Of a stretch of 48,133 bases of DNA, positions 7,402 to 15,504 are shown one piece after another (the first letter of the stretch is position 1; each line of letters starts with the position of its first letter). The notes below the pieces were generated by a model. It was given only the letters and a program-made list of their open reading frames with translations, did no database searches and was not told the origin of the DNA. Source of the DNA: Serratia sp. M24T3 (lineage in GTDB: Bacteria > Pseudomonadota > Gammaproteobacteria > Enterobacterales > Enterobacteriaceae); NCBI RefSeq assembly GCF_000257645.1, contig NZ_AJHJ01000037.1:1-48133 (forward strand), written 5' to 3'. Made by a program: the position numbers and the translations under genes.

Positions 7402-8714
7402 TGTCTCTTTCAGAAAAGATTTCAGCGCACATTGAAGCCAACTCACAGCGCATTGTCGATACGCTGTGTGACATCTTGTCATTCCCCTCTATTGTGCTGG
7501 TTGACCCAACACAGGCAGGGCCAGGCGAACGCGACTGCCAGCTGTATCTGCAAAAACGACTGGAGTCTCTGGGCATGACTACCGATCTCTGGGACCCAGA
7601 TGGTCCGGCATTGTATGAAAAATATAAAGGCCGTCCGGGGGCCAACAAAGGCCGTACTTTTGAAGGTCGCCCTAACCTTGGCGGCACCTTAAAAGGCAGC
7701 GGTGGCGGCAAATCGATCATGCTAACCGGCCATATTGACGTGGTTCCACCCGGCGCTCGCGCGCACTGGAACACAGACCCTTTCGCTCCAGAAGTTATTG
7801 ACCAGCAAGTGTTTGGGCGCGGCGCAGTGGATATGAAAGGCGGCGTAGCCTGCATGCTGATGGCGGTCGAGTTTTTGCAAGAACTGGGGATTAACCTGTC
7901 TGGCGACGTCGTTTTCACCACCGTGGTCGATGAGGAAATTGGCGGCATGGGTTCGCTGGCGATGGTTGACCGGGGATTCAAGGCCGATGCCGGGATCATG
8001 ACCGAACCCAGCGCCAATCGCATTGCGCCACTGTGTCACGGTATCCTGTGGGGGAAAATTCTGGTCAACGGCGTTGGCGGTCACGCCGAGCTGATGCCGA
8101 ATTCGTGGTACAGCACCGGGCCGGTAGACGCCGTGCAGCTGTGTCGCCAGATTATGGACGGCATCGATATTATTAACCGCCGCTGGCAATTCGATCCCAA
8201 AAAGAATCACCCGCTAATGGAAATGCCGAACATGATTCTGGTGACTCAGCTTAAAGTCGGCGAGCACGCCTCTTCAACGGCAGGATACGGCGAAATCGTG
8301 ATTGACGTGCAATATCTGCCGTCCGAGAAAGACGAGTTCGGCCTCGGCGGTCACGTGAAGCGGGAAGTGGAGGAGCATCTGGCGAATATCTGTCAGGCTG
8401 ATCCCTATTTACGCCAGCATCCGGCCACCATCGAATGGATTTTAGATGCCGACTGCGCCGAAATTCCGGCTGACCATCCGTTCGTGCAGACTTTTCAGCA
8501 AGCAGTGATTGAGGCCGATCTCTCCCCTGCACTCTCAGGATTTGGCGCGCACAGTGACATTGGTTTGCCGACTGGTTTGGGAAACACGCCAACGGTGAAC
8601 TTTGGGCCAGGCGATCCGGCACAGTCCCACCAGCCAAACGAACGTGTATCGATAAGCGACCTGGTAAGCTGCACCAAGGCAATCGCTATAGCGGTCGAGA
8701 AATGGTGCCGGTGA
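7401..8714 (+). CDS. M20-family metallo-amidohydrolase (ArgE/DapE-like)
   Basis: 437 aa. It has the two-zinc M20 site: H111 in GHIDVVPPG, the bridging D144 in GRGAVDMKGG, the catalytic pair E178-E179 in DEEIGG, E202 in TEPS, and a C-terminal metal histidine at about 410 (SHQP). ArgE/DapE relatives hydrolyse N-acyl or amide bonds of amino-acid derivatives in the cytoplasm. Being last in the importer operon, it probably deacylates or cleaves the imported compound. It could equally be a carbamoylase or dipeptidase. The specific substrate is unknown. Confidence 0.85.
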   Translation: MSLSEKISAHIEANSQRIVDTLCDILSFPSIVLVDPTQAGPGERDCQLYLQKRLESLGMTTDLWDPDGPALYEKYKGRPGANKGRTFEGRPNLGGTLKGSGGGKSIMLTGHIDVVPPGARAHWNTDPFAPEVIDQQVFGRGAVDMKGGVACMLMAVEFLQELGINLSGDVVFTTVVDEEIGGMGSLAMVDRGFKADAGIMTEPSANRIAPLCHGILWGKILVNGVGGHAELMPNSWYSTGPVDAVQLCRQIMDGIDIINRRWQFDPKKNHPLMEMPNMILVTQLKVGEHASSTAGYGEIVIDVQYLPSEKDEFGLGGHVKREVEEHLANICQADPYLRQHPATIEWILDADCAEIPADHPFVQTFQQAVIEADLSPALSGFGAHSDIGLPTGLGNTPTVNFGPGDPAQSHQPNERVSISDLVSCTKAIAIAVEKWCR

Positions 8715-8743
8715 CATGAGTTTTTTTGCCTTTTAGATGTAGA

Positions 8744-8783
8744 GCAAATATCTTCACGGATGTAAGCCTGTGAAGATATTTGC
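8744..8783. terminator. 14-bp perfect inverted repeat after the ABC operon
   Basis: GCAAATATCTTCAC (8744-8757) and its exact complement (8770-8783) flank a 12-nt loop. It sits 30 bp after the last operon gene but lacks a downstream T-run. It may be a 3'-stabilising or weak termination hairpin, or an operator. The rest of 8715-8950 is AT-rich with nothing recognisable. Confidence 0.5.
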
Positions 8784-8950
8784 CAAGCCGTTAGTTTTCC
8801 ATTCGAATTCGAAAGCCTATCATCACGGTTCAATTTCCCTCCTCAAAACTCCTTCTATTAAAATATAAAAGTTATATTGATAGAAAATAAATATAATCCA
8901 TCACCATGAAATTCTATTTTAATATATCAAGCTAATATCTTTGCCCGTCA

Positions 8951-8989
8951 CTTGTAAATGTGCCAACCTATGGCTTTAACATTTACAAG
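8951..8989. promoter_or_regulatory. 11-bp inverted repeat overlapping the ribosome-binding site of the HTH gene
   Basis: CTTGTAAATGT (8951-8961) pairs perfectly with ACATTTACAAG (8979-8989) across 17 nt. The right arm runs into the Shine-Dalgarno AAGGA (8987-8991) of the gene starting at 9000. It could be an autoregulatory operator for that HTH protein, or an RNA hairpin that hides the ribosome-binding site. The sequence alone does not decide between these. Confidence 0.5.
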
Positions 8990-8999
8990 GATGGTCTAA

Positions 9000-9608
9000 G
9001 TGTATAAAAAACAGAAGTTAGAAGTTATTCAAAAAAACATAAAATACTTATTAACTTCGCGTGGTAAGACTCGGGTATCATTATGTGATCGAACAGGATT
9101 AAACAGAACAACAATTTATAATATTTTGGATGGTAGAGTTCTTAATATTCACAAATCAACAATCCAAAAGGTTTCTGACTTCTTTGGCGTTTCTTATAAA
9201 GAGATTGAAAACCTTGATTTGGCCGAACGGGAGCATATTGATACCCTAGTTTCTTCATCGGGCAACATGAACCCTTGCGCTGTACCGCTTTTTTTACAAT
9301 CTGAATGCATATCTATGAGATTTTATTATGAAAAAATAGGCTTACTCGTCTCAGAGCAAAATCTAACATTTTACTTTGGTCATGGCCCAAATGTCATAGG
9401 CATCATATTAGAGAGTGACATCCCCGAAAAATACAATTCAGGGGACTTACTGATAATCAAAAGAGGCAATATACATCGGCACTTGCAGCCTCTGTGTTAT
9501 GAAATAAAAACCAACCAGTTCTCAGTTAAAAACGGCAGATTTGAGGATACCCCGGAATTGTTAATGATTGGCGAAATTATTGAAGAGCGATATAATTATG
9601 GGAAATAA
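9000..9608 (+). CDS. HTH regulator with S24/LexA-like C-terminal region
   Basis: 202 aa, GTG start preceded by AAGGA. An XRE-like helix-turn-helix spans about residues 26-63 (VSLCDRTGLNRTTIYNIL then STIQKVSDFFGVS). The C-terminal half has a stretch ESDIPEKYNSGDLLII (138-152) that aligns by eye with the SMEP..GDL core of S24/LexA-type repressors, but the GDSM serine motif is degenerate, so self-cleavage is unlikely. Base composition is clearly more AT-rich than the flanking operons, suggesting transfer. It overlaps the next gene, so the two are co-translated. The function of the pair is not known to me. Confidence 0.75.
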   Translation: MYKKQKLEVIQKNIKYLLTSRGKTRVSLCDRTGLNRTTIYNILDGRVLNIHKSTIQKVSDFFGVSYKEIENLDLAEREHIDTLVSSSGNMNPCAVPLFLQSECISMRFYYEKIGLLVSEQNLTFYFGHGPNVIGIILESDIPEKYNSGDLLIIKRGNIHRHLQPLCYEIKTNQFSVKNGRFEDTPELLMIGEIIEERYNYGK

Positions 9609-10455
9609 ATATAAATTGCTTGGTTTTAATCGAGCAGATCACTCAGCGAACATCCTGATATCGCAATCCGGCAAGTTTATGAAAATAGACATTAAAGAAC
9701 TGGAAAAAAGTGAAATAATCGATGAATTATCTATCCATGAGATAAAATCGGTTTATCGTAAAATTTACTCCAGCGGTAGCGACACAACGTCGGTTTATGA
9801 GTACGAGGATCGCAATGAAAAATCGTGGATGCTCTATGCAGTACTAGTACTGTTATTAAGCATTTTCTACATTTTCAGCAACCTTTCGGCAGCAAAACCT
9901 GTTTACATCGAATCATTCGATTTAATTGTTACGCCGGGAACTTTTATCTATCCTTTTTCTTTTCTGGTTATAGACCTGTTAAGCGAATTCTATGGGTTAA
10001 AACTGGCCAGGCGTGCGATTTATCTATCGCTATTTTCAAATTTGACTATCGTTTTACTGCTGAGTATCTCAACCATGCTGCCGATCATCCCCAGTTGGGG
10101 ATTGAATAATGCCTATGACTCGCTAATCTCTCAGGTATTATCAGCGGTACTCGCCTCCTCGTTATCCTTCTTCTTGTCAGAGTATGTAAATTCATACGTC
10201 CTATGCAAAATCAAAAGGATGACTAATTCCAGATATTTATTTATCCGAATATTTTTCAGTACACTAACGGCGGCAATAATAGACAGTTTCGTTTTCTGCC
10301 TTGTCGCTTTCTACGGAAAATTAAGCACTGAAGAAATCATTAAAATGGCGGTGGTACAAATTATAATCAAGTTTGGTTATGCATTTTTTAACGTATTTCC
10401 CGCTTACCTGTCTCGTTATTACTTTAATCGCTACTTTATCAAGAATGACGCATAG
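9598..10455 (+). CDS. VUT-family (YhhQ-like) membrane transporter with N-terminal extension
   Basis: 285 aa from ATG 9598, which overlaps the upstream gene by 11 nt. This start is preferred over the in-frame TTG at 9568, which lies deep inside that gene. The first ~75 residues are soluble and charged. Six or so membrane helices follow, with TPGTFIYPFSFLVIDLLSEFYG-like sequence that matches the VUT/YhhQ family of queuosine-precursor transporters (PF02592). YhhQ itself lacks such an extension. The family match is good; substrate and the role of the extension are inference. AT-rich like its partner. Confidence 0.75.
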   Translation: MGNKYKLLGFNRADHSANILISQSGKFMKIDIKELEKSEIIDELSIHEIKSVYRKIYSSGSDTTSVYEYEDRNEKSWMLYAVLVLLLSIFYIFSNLSAAKPVYIESFDLIVTPGTFIYPFSFLVIDLLSEFYGLKLARRAIYLSLFSNLTIVLLLSISTMLPIIPSWGLNNAYDSLISQVLSAVLASSLSFFLSEYVNSYVLCKIKRMTNSRYLFIRIFFSTLTAAIIDSFVFCLVAFYGKLSTEEIIKMAVVQIIIKFGYAFFNVFPAYLSRYYFNRYFIKNDA

Positions 10456-10462
10456 CTAATAG

Positions 10463-10487
10463 TGGGGGCTAGTCCCCCATCTGTAAT
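10463..10487 (+). terminator. Terminator-like hairpin after the VUT gene
   Basis: TGGGGG (10463-10468) pairs with CCCCCA (10474-10479) over a 5-nt loop, followed by a loose T-rich stretch. It lies 8 bp beyond the stop codon and probably ends the HTH-VUT transcript. Confidence 0.6.
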
Positions 10488-10599
10488 TTTGGTATCTGAA
10501 AAACTCGATTTCGTCACACTTGCAATAATCCCCCCCTGTTTAATATGGCTACATCGTTTTTTAAAAGTCACCATCCATTAAAATTAATGTTGATTATCA

Positions 10600-10620
10600 T
10601 ATTAATTCAGCGTATTAATT
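10600..10620. promoter_or_regulatory. Twin TATTAATT sites upstream of the Nlp-type gene
   Basis: Two exact TATTAATT copies (10600-10607 and 10613-10620) lie 13 bp apart, start to start, about 85 bp before the Ner/Nlp-like gene. They could be operator half-sites or simply promoter AT-richness. The remainder of 10488-10704 shows nothing else I can name. Confidence 0.3.
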
Positions 10621-10704
10621 ACCCTTATCAAAAAAGTCATTACAATAAATTAAATTCAAAAATCAACGAATAGATATAATTAAATAGGCAAGGGAATACC
10701 TACT

Positions 10705-10989
10705 ATGATCAAATTCTCAAAACCTGACTGGGATAGAGAGGATATTATGGCCGCAGTAAGAAAAGCCAAAAAATCCTTATCCGCTCTTTCACGAGAGCAC
10801 GGACTTGCTTCAAGCACATTAAGTAATGCCTTACAAAGACCTTGGCCAAAAGGGGAGAAAATTATTGCAAACTCCATAGGTTTGGAACCTGAAAACATTT
10901 GGCCTAGTCGATACCTAGTGATAACCATTCAAAAAGTATTATTAACTAACAGTCCGGTTAAAAGGAATATTTTAAGAAGCGTCAAATGA
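10705..10989 (+). CDS. Ner/Nlp (SfsB)-family DNA-binding protein
   Basis: 94 aa. The sequence DWDREDIMAAVRKAKKSLSA, then SREHGLASSTLSNAL, PWPKGEKIIA and the end of the domain ENIWPSRY (to ~residue 72), is the hallmark of the Mu Ner / E. coli Nlp winged-helix family. The Ner family in phages represses early transcription; chromosomal Nlp/SfsB homologues are poorly understood regulators. The last ~22 residues extend beyond the domain. AGGGA lies 9 nt before the ATG. It is AT-rich and surrounded by no phage genes, so it is either a stray phage gene or a resident regulator. Confidence 0.85.
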   Translation: MIKFSKPDWDREDIMAAVRKAKKSLSALSREHGLASSTLSNALQRPWPKGEKIIANSIGLEPENIWPSRYLVITIQKVLLTNSPVKRNILRSVK

Positions 10990-11032
10990 TCTGCAAATAT
11001 TGTCGTGTTCTTTAGATTTATTTTTAACCATT

Positions 11033-11066
11033 AGTCATTACTTACAGTACCGTAATGACTTTATTC
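11033..11066. terminator. Convergent terminator between the Nlp gene and eutC
   Basis: AGTCATTAC (11033-11041) pairs perfectly with GTAATGACT (11052-11060) across a 10-nt loop. It is flanked by TTATT on the right and, read on the minus strand, by an AT-rich tail. It abuts the eutC stop codon and can serve both converging genes. Confidence 0.6.
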
Positions 11067-11822
11067 CAGCCGAACCCGACCCTGTAATGCCGGATTATCG
11101 CTTTCATCTTTAAGATTAACGCCTGAGAGCTGGCGGTGAAATGCCTGTTCCAACAACCAGGCGAGCTTGAACGCTGCCTGAGGATAGTCAAGTCCTTCGG
11201 GTCGAACGTTAGAGATACAGTTGCGCTCCGACTCCATGCGGCGTGTGTGCGGCCCCCAGGTCATATAAATCCCCAAACTGTCCGGTGATGAAAGCCCCGG
11301 CCGTTCGCCAATCAGAATGGCAACCGCTTTAGCTTTCATAATTTCAGCAATGTCATCACCCAGCGCGACCCTCGACTGATGGGCAAGGATCACCGGTCCC
11401 AGCTTGAGATCTAACTGCCCGAGATACGGCAATAGTGCCTTAATCAACGGTACAGCCTGTCGGTGTACAGCTTTCGAAGAGAGTCCATCAGCCACTACCA
11501 GAACCAAATCGGCCACCTCAATCGGCAGTGACTGCAAAAACTCACGGCTATCCTGGGAAAGCTTGCGCCCCAGGTCAGGTCGGCAAAGGTATGTCGCGCG
11601 ATCGGCCGCCGCGCTGTCTACACGCAACGTTTTTAGCCCCAACTCGTGCAACTCCGGCTCCAGCTCTTCGCTGTTAAAAGGTTGATGGACCGCATCGCGA
11701 GCCTGTGCATGCGCCAGTCCAAAACGCAGCACTTCATCGGTTGGCAAACTGGCACCCGTGCGGCCCAAAGCAATACGGGCAGCGGTAAACTGGCGCAGAG
11801 TTTCCCACGGGTTGGGATGCAC
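11061..11822 (-). CDS. eutC: Ethanolamine ammonia-lyase small subunit EutC
   Basis: 253 aa. EutC forms the adenosylcobalamin-dependent lyase with EutB, which splits ethanolamine into acetaldehyde and ammonia. Family landmarks are NPWETLRQFTAARIALGRTG at the start, LAHAQARDAVH, LVVADGLSSKAVHRQA, ILIGERPGLSSPDSLG and ERNCISNVRPEG. The only in-frame start available is GTG at 11822, with no well-placed Shine-Dalgarno. A much better initiation site (ATG at 11854, overlapping the eutB stop as TAATG) is in a different frame. This suggests either an unusually short N-terminus or a 1-nt indel in the G4 or A5 runs at 11832-11845. Confidence 0.88.
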   Translation of the reverse strand: MHPNPWETLRQFTAARIALGRTGASLPTDEVLRFGLAHAQARDAVHQPFNSEELEPELHELGLKTLRVDSAAADRATYLCRPDLGRKLSQDSREFLQSLPIEVADLVLVVADGLSSKAVHRQAVPLIKALLPYLGQLDLKLGPVILAHQSRVALGDDIAEIMKAKAVAILIGERPGLSSPDSLGIYMTWGPHTRRMESERNCISNVRPEGLDYPQAAFKLAWLLEQAFHRQLSGVNLKDESDNPALQGRVRLE

Positions 11823-11853
11823 TGAAGAGCATTTTTATCCCCTTCCTTGCTCA

Positions 11854-13242
11854 TTATCGACCTCCCAACTGCGGCAACTGGCTCAGTAACGGATGTGAAG
11901 CGCGAGTCTCACGCAGCCTGCCGTCGCCGTCTATAATCTTCATTTTCTCGAGCCATGCCGCAAATTCAGGCGCATGTTTTAGTCCCAGCAACTCGCGGAT
12001 ATATAATGCGTCGTGAAAGGAGGTGCTCTGGTAGTTCAGCATGATGTCATCGGCACCCGGTACGCCAATCAGGAAGGTTAAACCCGCCGCGCCGAGCAGG
12101 GTCAAGAGTGTGTCCATATCGTCCTGATCGGCTTGTGCATGGTTGGTATAGCAGACGTCGCAACCCAGAGGCACGCCGAGCAGTTTGCCGCAGAAATGGT
12201 CCTCGAGCCCGGCGCGAATTATCTGCTTGCCGTCATACAGATATTCGGGGCCGATAAACCCGACCACCGTGTTGACCAGCAAAGGTGAAAATCGGCGGGC
12301 AATAGCGTAGGCGCGCGCCTCGCAGGTTTGCTGATCGACACCAAAATGGGCATTGGCCGAAAGACAGCTGCCCTGCCCGGTTTCGAAATACATGACGTTA
12401 TCGCCCAAAGTACCGCGTTTGAGGCTCAGCGCTGCCTGCTGCGCCTCTTCAAGCAGTGCCAGATTGATGCCGAAACCGCTGTTGGCTGCTTCACTACCGG
12501 CAATCGACTGAAAGACTAAATCTACCGGTGCGCCGCGTTCCACCAGCCGAATAGTGTTAGTAACGTGAGTCAGAATGCAGGACTGGGTCGGGATCTCAAA
12601 ACGGCTGATCACGTCATCGAGCATATAATTGAGATTTTCGAGCAGCGGCAGGCTGTCGCTGGCCGGATTGATGCCGATAACCGCATCCCCCGAGCCGTAA
12701 AGCAGCCCGTCGAACATGCTGGCCGCGATGCCCTGCAAGTTGTCGGTCGGGTGGTTAGGCTGCAGGCGCACGCTCATATGACCCGGCAAGCCGATTGTAT
12801 TGCGAAAACGAGTAATCACCCGGCATTTTTTGGCTACCAGAATCAGGTCCTGATTGCGCATCAGTTTACTGACCGCCGCGGCCATTTCAGGGGTAATGCC
12901 CTTGGCGACTGTAGCCAGCACTGCCGAGTCGGTGGTTTCACTCAACAGCCAGTCACGAAAGTCGCCAACGGTAAGGTGTGAGATTGTCGTAAACGCAACG
13001 GCGTCGTGACTGTCGATGATAAGGCGTGTGACTTCATCCTGCTCATAAGGGATCAGCATCTGTTGCAGAAATAATTTTAGCGGCACCTCGGCCAATGCCA
13101 TTTTCGCCGCCATACGCTCTTCCGCGCTGTCGGCGGCGACGTCGGCAAGATAGTCACCGGAACGCGCCGGTGACGCCTTGGCCATCAGTTCGCGCAAATC
13201 ACGAAACTGGTAGCTGCGATGGCTTAATGTCGTCTGGAACAT
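11854..13242 (-). CDS. eutB: Ethanolamine ammonia-lyase large subunit EutB
   Basis: 462 aa, close to the 453 aa of the E. coli protein. EutB is the (beta/alpha)8-barrel catalytic subunit that binds ethanolamine and, with EutC, adenosylcobalamin. The body matches throughout, for example VAKGITPEMAAAVSKLMRNQDL, NTIGLPGHMSVRLQPNHPTD, FETGQGSCLSANAHFGVDQQTCEARAYA, and CDVCYTNHAQADQDDMDTLL. The gene sits between the permease and eutC on the same strand with short gaps. No aldehyde dehydrogenase, reactivase (eutA), EutR or shell protein is nearby, so acetaldehyde must be handled elsewhere. Confidence 0.95.
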   Translation of the reverse strand: MFQTTLSHRSYQFRDLRELMAKASPARSGDYLADVAADSAEERMAAKMALAEVPLKLFLQQMLIPYEQDEVTRLIIDSHDAVAFTTISHLTVGDFRDWLLSETTDSAVLATVAKGITPEMAAAVSKLMRNQDLILVAKKCRVITRFRNTIGLPGHMSVRLQPNHPTDNLQGIAASMFDGLLYGSGDAVIGINPASDSLPLLENLNYMLDDVISRFEIPTQSCILTHVTNTIRLVERGAPVDLVFQSIAGSEAANSGFGINLALLEEAQQAALSLKRGTLGDNVMYFETGQGSCLSANAHFGVDQQTCEARAYAIARRFSPLLVNTVVGFIGPEYLYDGKQIIRAGLEDHFCGKLLGVPLGCDVCYTNHAQADQDDMDTLLTLLGAAGLTFLIGVPGADDIMLNYQSTSFHDALYIRELLGLKHAPEFAAWLEKMKIIDGDGRLRETRASHPLLSQLPQLGGR

Positions 13243-13262
13243 AACACTCCCTGGAAAGCCCG

Positions 13263-14672
13263 TTATTTACCGCTTTTCACCGGAGCCGGTTTCAGGCTGC
13301 CAAGTTGCGGATCATGATCGGCATCGCTGCGCGCCTGGTGGGTCAGCCTGAACCAGGCGTAGGCCAGCAGCATCATGGCGGCAAAAATCATAAACAGTAA
13401 GGTGTTGTAGTAAATCATCGCCCCGAGGCAAACAACCGCCAGCACCAACGCCAATGCCGGTGCAAAAGGATAAAACGGCGCACGGAAAGGACGTATCAGC
13501 TTCGGCTCGCTGCGGCGCAGTTTAAACAGCGCCGCCATAGAGATGATATACATAACAATTGCGCCGAATACCGACATGGTCACAATATTGGCGGTCAAAG
13601 GTTGCCCGCCGATGACAATTAGCTGATCCGAGAAAATCGCGGCGATCCCGACTACGCCGCCGGCAATAATCCCCAGATGTGGAGTCTGGAAGCGGGCGTT
13701 AACCGTGGCGAGTTTTTTGGGCAGATATCCGGCTCGCGCCAGTGCAAAAATCTGCCGTGAATAGCCCATAATAATACCGTGGAACGAGGCGATCAGGCCA
13801 AACAATCCTAGCCAGACCAGCATGTGCAGCCAACCACTGTTATTGCCGACAATCAGTTTCATCGCCTGAGGTAAAGGGTCGTTAATGTTGGCAAGCTTGC
13901 TCCAGTCGCCCACGCCACCGGCAAACAGCATCACACCGAGCGCCAACACCGTTAGAGTCAGAATGCCGCCGATAAACGCCTTGGGAATGGTAGTCTGTGG
14001 ATCTTTCGCCTCTTCAGCGGCCATCGATGCCCCTTCGATGGCTAAAAAGAACCAGATGGCAAACGGGATGGCGGCGAAAATGCCAGAGAATGCCGCCGGG
14101 CTGAAGCTGTCGCTACCGGCCCAGCCATGGTGAGTAAAATTAGCCATGCTAAAACCGGGCGCAACCACGCCCATAAATACCAGCAGCTCAAAAATAGCCA
14201 GTAGCGTAACCAGTAGCTCAAAGGTTGCTGCGATGCTGACACCAATAATGTTGAGCCCCATAAAGACAATGTAAGCACCCACGGCCACCCATCGCGGGTC
14301 AATGGCCGGGAATTGAACGTTGAGATAAGCACCGATCGCCATCGCAATCGCGGGGGGTGCGAAGACAAATTCGACTAATGTAGCGAAACCGGCAATAAAG
14401 CCGCCTGTAGGTCCGAAGGCGCGGTAGGCATAGGCAAAAGGCCCACCGGCGTGTGGAATTGAGGTCGTCAGTTCGGTAAAGCTGAAGATAAACGCGCAAT
14501 ACATGGCGGCAATCACCAGTGCGGTAATCAGAAAGCCCAGGGTTCCGGCCTGCGCCCAGCCATAGCTCCAGCCGAAATATTCACCGGAAATGACTAGCCC
14601 TACGGCAATGCCCCATAAATGGAAACTGCCTAACGTGCGTTTTAAAACCGGTGCAACTTTTGTTTTCTGCAT
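13263..14672 (-). CDS. eat: Ethanolamine permease (APC superfamily, Eat type)
   Basis: 469 aa from ATG 14672, chosen because AGGGGA lies 7 nt upstream; an in-frame GTG at 14702 has no such site. About 12 membrane helices of the amino acid-polyamine-organocation class are predicted. The N-terminus KRTLGSFHLWGIAVGLVISGEYFGWSYGWAQAG and the helix-6 region FFLAIEGASMAAEEAKDPQ are typical of Eat-type ethanolamine permeases. It is first in the eat-eutB-eutC operon (20 bp to eutB). Together they provide ethanolamine as a nitrogen and possibly carbon source without a microcompartment. Confidence 0.9.
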   Translation of the reverse strand: MQKTKVAPVLKRTLGSFHLWGIAVGLVISGEYFGWSYGWAQAGTLGFLITALVIAAMYCAFIFSFTELTTSIPHAGGPFAYAYRAFGPTGGFIAGFATLVEFVFAPPAIAMAIGAYLNVQFPAIDPRWVAVGAYIVFMGLNIIGVSIAATFELLVTLLAIFELLVFMGVVAPGFSMANFTHHGWAGSDSFSPAAFSGIFAAIPFAIWFFLAIEGASMAAEEAKDPQTTIPKAFIGGILTLTVLALGVMLFAGGVGDWSKLANINDPLPQAMKLIVGNNSGWLHMLVWLGLFGLIASFHGIIMGYSRQIFALARAGYLPKKLATVNARFQTPHLGIIAGGVVGIAAIFSDQLIVIGGQPLTANIVTMSVFGAIVMYIISMAALFKLRRSEPKLIRPFRAPFYPFAPALALVLAVVCLGAMIYYNTLLFMIFAAMMLLAYAWFRLTHQARSDADHDPQLGSLKPAPVKSGK

Positions 14673-14958
14673 AACCGAGTCCCCTGCCAGTGGATGTATC
14701 ACTGCATTGCAAACCTATCATCAGGTCTTGCAAGGGCTGTACCAACTGCGCAAAATTAGCCTTATCTGGATAACGGCTGATTTAAATCGTTAAACAACTT
14801 CAGGGCTGAATGCCACTGCCTCATTTTGGCGCGCGGCCTTGATAACCCGGTCTTAAAAGGTGCGTCAGACCCGTTATCGTTATTCGGTACGGCTCGATTT
14901 ATTAAAGGACGAGCAAAGGTCTGCCAGGATAAAAATGGCTTAATACTCGGAGGTAATG

Positions 14959-15504
14959 ATGAGTCAGCAGCAAATATTTGAATGGATTAAACAAGATGCG
15001 CTGCGCATGCGGGCACTGTATGAAGCACAAAAGCTGGGCCTTGAAGACTGGTGCCTGGCGGCAGGATTTGTCCGTAATTTGGTGTGGGACCGCTTGCACC
15101 AGCGCTCCGATAATTCGCCGCTGAATGATATAGATGTCGTGTATTTTAATTCACAGGATTTAAGCCCTGAAACCGATCGCCAGTATGAGAAACAGCTCGA
15201 AACTCTCGCTCCCGACTTGCCTTGGTCGGTGAAGAATCAGGCCAGAATGCATTTGAAATACAGTCGCGAACCTTACACTTCGACCTGCGATGCTATGAGT
15301 TATTGGGTCGAAATCGAGACCGCCGTCGGCGTTCGTCTCAATGCTGACAATCAGTTGGAGCTGGTTGCGCCGCTGGGTATTGATAGCCTGTTTACTTTTA
15401 CCATCAGCGCCAATCCAAAGCACGGCATCCCTGAGGTTTTGCAGCAGCGCGCGCGTGATAAACGCTGGACTGAGCGCTGGCCGCAGTTGGCAATCAAGCT
15501 TTGA
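14959..15504 (+). CDS. Nucleotidyltransferase-family protein (DUF925/NTP_transf_6-like)
   Basis: 181 aa from ATG 14959; GGAGG lies 5 nt upstream, whereas the tandem ATG at 14956 would leave only 2 nt. Hydrophilic, single domain. GFVRNLVWDRLH followed by LNDIDVVYFN resembles the GG/GS...DxD pattern of the nucleotidyltransferase fold in the PF06042 family, where DID would bind metal. Cellular role and substrate are unknown for this family. It stands alone, divergent from eat and convergent with yfeR. Confidence 0.8.
   Translation: MSQQQIFEWIKQDALRMRALYEAQKLGLEDWCLAAGFVRNLVWDRLHQRSDNSPLNDIDVVYFNSQDLSPETDRQYEKQLETLAPDLPWSVKNQARMHLKYSREPYTSTCDAMSYWVEIETAVGVRLNADNQLELVAPLGIDSLFTFTISANPKHGIPEVLQQRARDKRWTERWPQLAIKL

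Noticed and set aside
9568-9597. Upstream TTG start for the VUT gene
   Set aside because: It lies within the HTH gene without a better ribosome site; ATG 9598 gives the usual short overlap.
12565-12981. 138-aa frame opposite eutB
   Set aside because: It is antisense to a strongly conserved gene and has no recognisable family features.
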